A stretch of 7,879 nt of DNA from Dehalococcoidales bacterium. GTDB lineage: Bacteria > Chloroflexota > Dehalococcoidia > Dehalococcoidales > Fen-1064. The notes under the pieces were generated by a model that saw nothing but the letters and a program-made list of their open reading frames with translations, was not told where the DNA came from and searched no databases. The position numbers and the translations under genes were made by a program. Of this stretch, positions 5,815 to 7,879 are shown in pieces; position 1 is the stretch's first letter; every line of letters begins with the position of its first letter. The stretch spans positions 1 to 7,879 of the forward strand of contig DAOUVG010000057.1 of NCBI GenBank assembly GCA_030667735.1. The letters are read 5' to 3'.

Positions 5815-6024
5815 CTACTGACCCTCGTTCAGGTCCTTCAACACCGCGTCTATCTTGTCCGAACCCCAGCCGATGAAGCCGGCTACCTGACGGAGAGACA
5901 TACTCATCGCCATGGCAAGCTGGCTCTCGTCCACCGGCTGCCCGGCGTGCCTGGCGATAATCTCCCTGGCATCGGGGCGCGACTTCAGGACCTCACTAAT
6001 CGTGGAATCAGCGGTCAGTGCCAT
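5815..6024 (-). CDS. Small DUF1858-like protein
   Basis: This 69-residue soluble protein resembles the DUF1858 domain: an N-terminal strand and helix of the form TISEVLKSRPDAREII, then a middle segment, then a C-terminal helix ending in KIDAVLKDLNEG, like the ..ELLEELN end of that family. DUF1858 proteins usually have a G-x-x-C-x-x-C segment in the middle; here that stretch reads HAGQPVDESQ and the protein has no cysteine at all, so a redox or metal role is unlikely. The function is unknown. The start ATG at 6024-6022 is preceded by AGGAGG with 6 nt spacing, which strongly supports translation. The stop is TAG. It is divergent from the alpha/beta-hydrolase gene and shares a symmetric promoter region with it, suggesting linked regulation. 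Confidence 0.75.
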   Translation of the reverse strand: MALTADSTISEVLKSRPDAREIIARHAGQPVDESQLAMAMSMSLRQVAGFIGWGSDKIDAVLKDLNEGQ

Positions 6025-6079
6025 CTCTTTCCTCCTGTCCCTGGCCCGGATTTACCCGGCCATCGAGCGACTGTACTGA

Positions 6080-6108
6080 ATGATATGACACTGCCACCCC
6101 ACTGTCAA
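6080..6108 (-). promoter_or_regulatory. Leftward promoter of the DUF1858-like gene
   Basis: On the minus strand TTGACA (6108-6103), a 17-bp spacer and TATCAT (6085-6080) make a strong sigma70-type promoter. Transcription would start near 6073, leaving a leader of about 49 nt that includes the AGGAGG site. The -35 box lies in the left arm of the inverted repeat at 6101-6120. Confidence 0.6.
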
Positions 6109-6120
6109 ACCCTTGACAGT
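6101..6120. promoter_or_regulatory. Perfect 8-bp inverted repeat shared by two divergent promoters
   Basis: ACTGTCAA (6101-6108), ACCC and TTGACAGT (6113-6120) form a perfect dyad. Each arm contains a consensus TTGACA pointing outward, so one palindrome supplies the -35 boxes of both divergent promoters. A dimeric regulator bound here would control both directions at once. Whether any regulator binds is unknown. Confidence 0.7.
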
Positions 6121-6141
6121 CCGACGGGACAAGCTTACCAT
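6113..6141 (+). promoter_or_regulatory. Rightward promoter of the hydrolase-SDR pair
   Basis: TTGACA (6113-6118), a 17-bp spacer and TACCAT (6136-6141) predict a start near 6148, only about 8 nt before the hydrolase ATG at 6156. The mRNA leader would be just AGGTTCAC, too short for a normal ribosome binding site, although AGG lies 5 nt before the ATG. Confidence 0.6.
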
Positions 6142-6155
6142 GGGTACAGGTTCAC

Positions 6156-6932
6156 ATGCCAGAAGTATCTCTGAACGGACTGAACACCTACTACCGGCAG
6201 GATGGGGCGGGGTCCCGTATCTTCTTTCTATTCAACGGTGCCGGCTGTACCACCGAGACCTGGGGCGAGCTGGCGGAATGGCTTGCCAGCCTCGGGCGGG
6301 TGGTCCGCTTTGATGCCCGTGGCGCCGGGCAGACAGAGCTGCCCGAGGAGCCCTACACCCTGGAGACCCTGGCCGGGGACGCCATTGCCCTGATGGACCA
6401 CCTGGAGATAGAGAAAGCCATCCTCATCGGTCACGCCTTCGGCGGCCGTGTCGCCCAGATAGTCACCCGTGACCATCCGGAGAGGGCGTCAGCCCTCATC
6501 CTTTGCGGTACCGGTGGCTTCTACCCGCCAAAGACAGGCCAGCCCCCTGCGGACGCTTCCCGTGAAGAGGCCTGGCTGTACCATTTCTGCGGCGCCGGGT
6601 TCCACGACGAGCAGCCGGAGCGGGCACGACTCCTGCTGGACGAGGTCTTGACTATGCGTCCCCTCCGGGAGGCCGGGGAGCTCAGGGCCAAGGCAATTGG
6701 AGCCACACCGGCAGCCACCTACTGGGGTACCACACCAGACTCACTCCCGGTGCTGCTGGTCTACGGCACCGAAGACCGCTTCGGTCACATAGATAACGCG
6801 CACGACCTTGCCGGGCGACTGAAGAACTCCCGTCTCGTCTTAATTGAGGACACCGGGCACTTTGCCATACGGGAGAAGCCGGAACGTGTGCTGGTAGAAA
6901 TCACGGACTTCATCAAGGAGCATGGGGTATGA
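6156..6932 (+). CDS. Alpha/beta-hydrolase fold protein with alanine at the nucleophile position
   Basis: This 258-residue protein follows the alpha/beta-hydrolase plan throughout. The oxyanion loop N27-G-A-G30 replaces the common H-G-x-G. The nucleophile elbow reads G92-H-A94-F-G96-G, where active relatives have G-H-S-x-G-G, so the catalytic serine is alanine (codon GCC, one base from TCC). The other triad members are present: D207 in GTEDRFG and H235 in DTGHF. Either the protein is not a serine hydrolase (a binding protein or pseudoenzyme), or it uses other chemistry, or the base is an error or recent mutation. The rest of the frame is intact. The start ATG 6156 gives a very short leader from the promoter at 6113-6141. 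The last 4 bp (ATGA) overlap the start of the SDR gene, so the two are translationally coupled and probably work together. Confidence 0.9.
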   Translation: MPEVSLNGLNTYYRQDGAGSRIFFLFNGAGCTTETWGELAEWLASLGRVVRFDARGAGQTELPEEPYTLETLAGDAIALMDHLEIEKAILIGHAFGGRVAQIVTRDHPERASALILCGTGGFYPPKTGQPPADASREEAWLYHFCGAGFHDEQPERARLLLDEVLTMRPLREAGELRAKAIGATPAATYWGTTPDSLPVLLVYGTEDRFGHIDNAHDLAGRLKNSRLVLIEDTGHFAIREKPERVLVEITDFIKEHGV

Positions 6933-7681
6933 ACATAGAAGGAAAAGTCGTCGTCATCACCGGAGCGGGAAGCGGCATCGGGCGAGCCCTGGCCGCAGGC
7001 TTTGCCGGGGATGGCGCTCATGTGCTTGGCTTTGACATTAATAGAGAGGGACTTGCCGAGACGGCGCGGAACTGTGCCGACCGGTTCGTAGGCGTGCAGG
7101 GCGATGTATCGTCGGAGAAAGACGTCGACCGTCTGGTAGCCGCAACAATGGAACGATTCGACCGCATTTATATACTATTCAACAACGCCGGTATTAATAT
7201 CCCGGACCCGCTCCGGTCTGACGCACCGTTCCAGAACTGGAAGCGAGTAATCGACGTGAACCTTATCGGCGTCGCCCTGTGCACACATCGCATCCTGCCG
7301 ATAATGGTCAATCAGGGATACGGGCGCATTATCAATGTAATATCGAGAGCGGCTGAAGCCACGGGGGCAGGGAACACGGCGTATTCCGCTTCCAAAGCAG
7401 GCGTGACCTCCCTCACCAGGACACTGGTCAACGGGCTTACGCAGGCCGGCCACAAGGATATCCTGATAAACTCGATGATACCCGGCCCAACACGGACACC
7501 GATATGGGGCCAGACGCTGACCAACGGCTCCCTGCCCGAGCAATTGCTGAATGAAATGCAGGACGTGGACTTAGTCTACCCGCACGCCCGTTTTCTCGTG
7601 GAGCTGCCTTCGGGAGGCCCCAACGGACGCGTGTTCTGGAACAGCCGGGAATACCCCATCTACGAGCACTTCAATGACTGA
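6929..7681 (+). CDS. Short-chain dehydrogenase/reductase (SDR)
   Basis: This 250-residue protein is a classical-size SDR that oxidises an alcohol or reduces a carbonyl with a nicotinamide cofactor. The Rossmann motif T11-G-A-G-S-G-I-G18 and the acidic D36 after the second strand suggest NAD(H) rather than NADP(H). NNAG follows near 90, and the catalytic tetrad N111, S139, Y152 and K156 (YSASK) is complete. After the conserved IPGPTRTP stretch, the C-terminus (PNGRVFWNSREYPIYEHF) departs from the usual TGQ..VDGG ending, so substrate specificity is probably unusual. ATG 6929 overlaps the TGA of the hydrolase gene (ATGA), and AAGGAG lies 8 nt upstream of it. The two genes form one unit, suggesting related substrates. 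The substrate is not predictable from sequence. Confidence 0.93.
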   Translation: MNIEGKVVVITGAGSGIGRALAAGFAGDGAHVLGFDINREGLAETARNCADRFVGVQGDVSSEKDVDRLVAATMERFDRIYILFNNAGINIPDPLRSDAPFQNWKRVIDVNLIGVALCTHRILPIMVNQGYGRIINVISRAAEATGAGNTAYSASKAGVTSLTRTLVNGLTQAGHKDILINSMIPGPTRTPIWGQTLTNGSLPEQLLNEMQDVDLVYPHARFLVELPSGGPNGRVFWNSREYPIYEHFND

Positions 7682-7788
7682 GCCGCTAGCCGATTACCTC
7701 AGCTAGTGTAGTGTCTTACAAATGCCTTTACAGTCCCTGTCATTCTAGCAAGCCTATGAAAAACCCTTTCGACCCAACCCCGTGCGAG

Positions 7789-7806
7789 CGCCTCTCAGAA
7801 GAGGCG
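7789..7806. repeat. Hairpin CGCCTCT-CAGA-AGAGGCG
   Basis: A perfect 7-bp stem with a four-base loop. It overlaps the first copy of the GAGCGC..AGAAG repeat and resembles the hairpin at 1659-1676 read on the minus strand. No T tract follows. Confidence 0.6.
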
Positions 7807-7834
7807 ACGCCTTCCTCTTCCTGGCAAGTAAGAG

Positions 7835-7852
7835 CCTTCCTACCGAGGAAGG
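7835..7852. repeat. Hairpin CCTTCCT-ACCG-AGGAAGG
   Basis: A perfect 7-bp stem with a four-base loop, 28 bp after the previous hairpin. Both flanks are purine- or pyrimidine-rich. It could serve as a terminator or as part of a longer structured repeat; the window ends 27 bp later. Confidence 0.5.
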
Positions 7853-7879
7853 GGGAAAAGATGGAGCGCCCCTAAGAAG

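Larger units (their letters stand above)
7682..7879. other. Gene-free right edge with hairpins and a short repeat
   Basis: No gene is seen to the window end. A weak stem CTAGC/GCTAG (7686-7690, 7702-7706) follows the SDR stop but lacks a T tract. Further right are two perfect 7-bp hairpins, described separately, and two direct copies of GAGCGCCYCTMAGAAG, at 7786-7801 and 7864-7879 (14 of 16 bases identical), spaced 78 bp apart. The second is cut by the window edge. The region appears to be repeat DNA that continues to the right. Confidence 0.5.

Noticed and set aside
7682..7879. CRISPR array or tandem repeat array at the right edge
   Set aside because: Only two imperfect 16-bp copies 78 bp apart are seen, without regular repeat-spacer structure.
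1..7879. tRNA or rRNA genes
   Set aside because: No cloverleaf pattern with a T-loop GTTCRANNC segment and no rRNA core sequence was found in the intergenic regions by eye.

Overview
This window (about 58% GC by eye) carries eight genes in four transcription blocks, separated by repeat-rich intergenic DNA. The genes are bacterial: MutS, a universal stress protein, strong AGGAGG ribosome binding sites and sigma70-type promoters (TTGACA, 17 bp, TANNAT). An iron-sulfur flavoprotein of the type common in strict anaerobes, a DUF1858-like small protein, and the gene mix and style suggest an anaerobic or sediment bacterium, perhaps a Dehalococcoidia-like Chloroflexi. That taxonomic guess is inference only.

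Layout: (1) 1-236 holds no gene but has a textbook leftward promoter (182-154) and a 12-bp tandem duplication. (2) 237-1391, minus strand: an iron-sulfur flavoprotein followed 3 nt later by a GNAT acetyltransferase, behind one promoter near 1429-1457. (3) 1458-1877: gene-free DNA with hairpins and copy A of a 49-bp repeat. (4) 1878-5489, plus strand: promoter, universal stress protein, mutS and a VOC/glyoxalase-fold protein. mutS has no Shine-Dalgarno sequence and may start leaderless from its own -10 box. (5) 5490-5814: the space between convergent genes, holding copy B of the 49-bp repeat in inverted orientation, 47 of 49 bases identical to copy A, and a palindromic REP-like element. (6) 5815-6024, minus strand: a 69-residue DUF1858-like protein. 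(7) 6025-6155: a compact divergent promoter region in which a perfect 8-bp inverted repeat supplies the -35 boxes of both directions. (8) 6156-7681, plus strand: an alpha/beta-hydrolase whose nucleophile serine is alanine, overlapping by 4 bp an SDR oxidoreductase with a complete catalytic tetrad. (9) 7682-7879: gene-free, with two strong hairpins and a short repeat that also occurs, inverted, near 1664-1680.

The core genes are individually ordinary (stress response, mismatch repair, redox and detoxification enzymes). The unusual content is the inverted 49-bp repeat pair bracketing usp-mutS-VOC, the shared-palindrome divergent promoter, the hydrolase lacking its nucleophile and coupled to an SDR, and the possibly leaderless mutS. 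No mobile-element gene, CRISPR array, tRNA or rRNA is visible, and I do not see a clear new multi-gene system.
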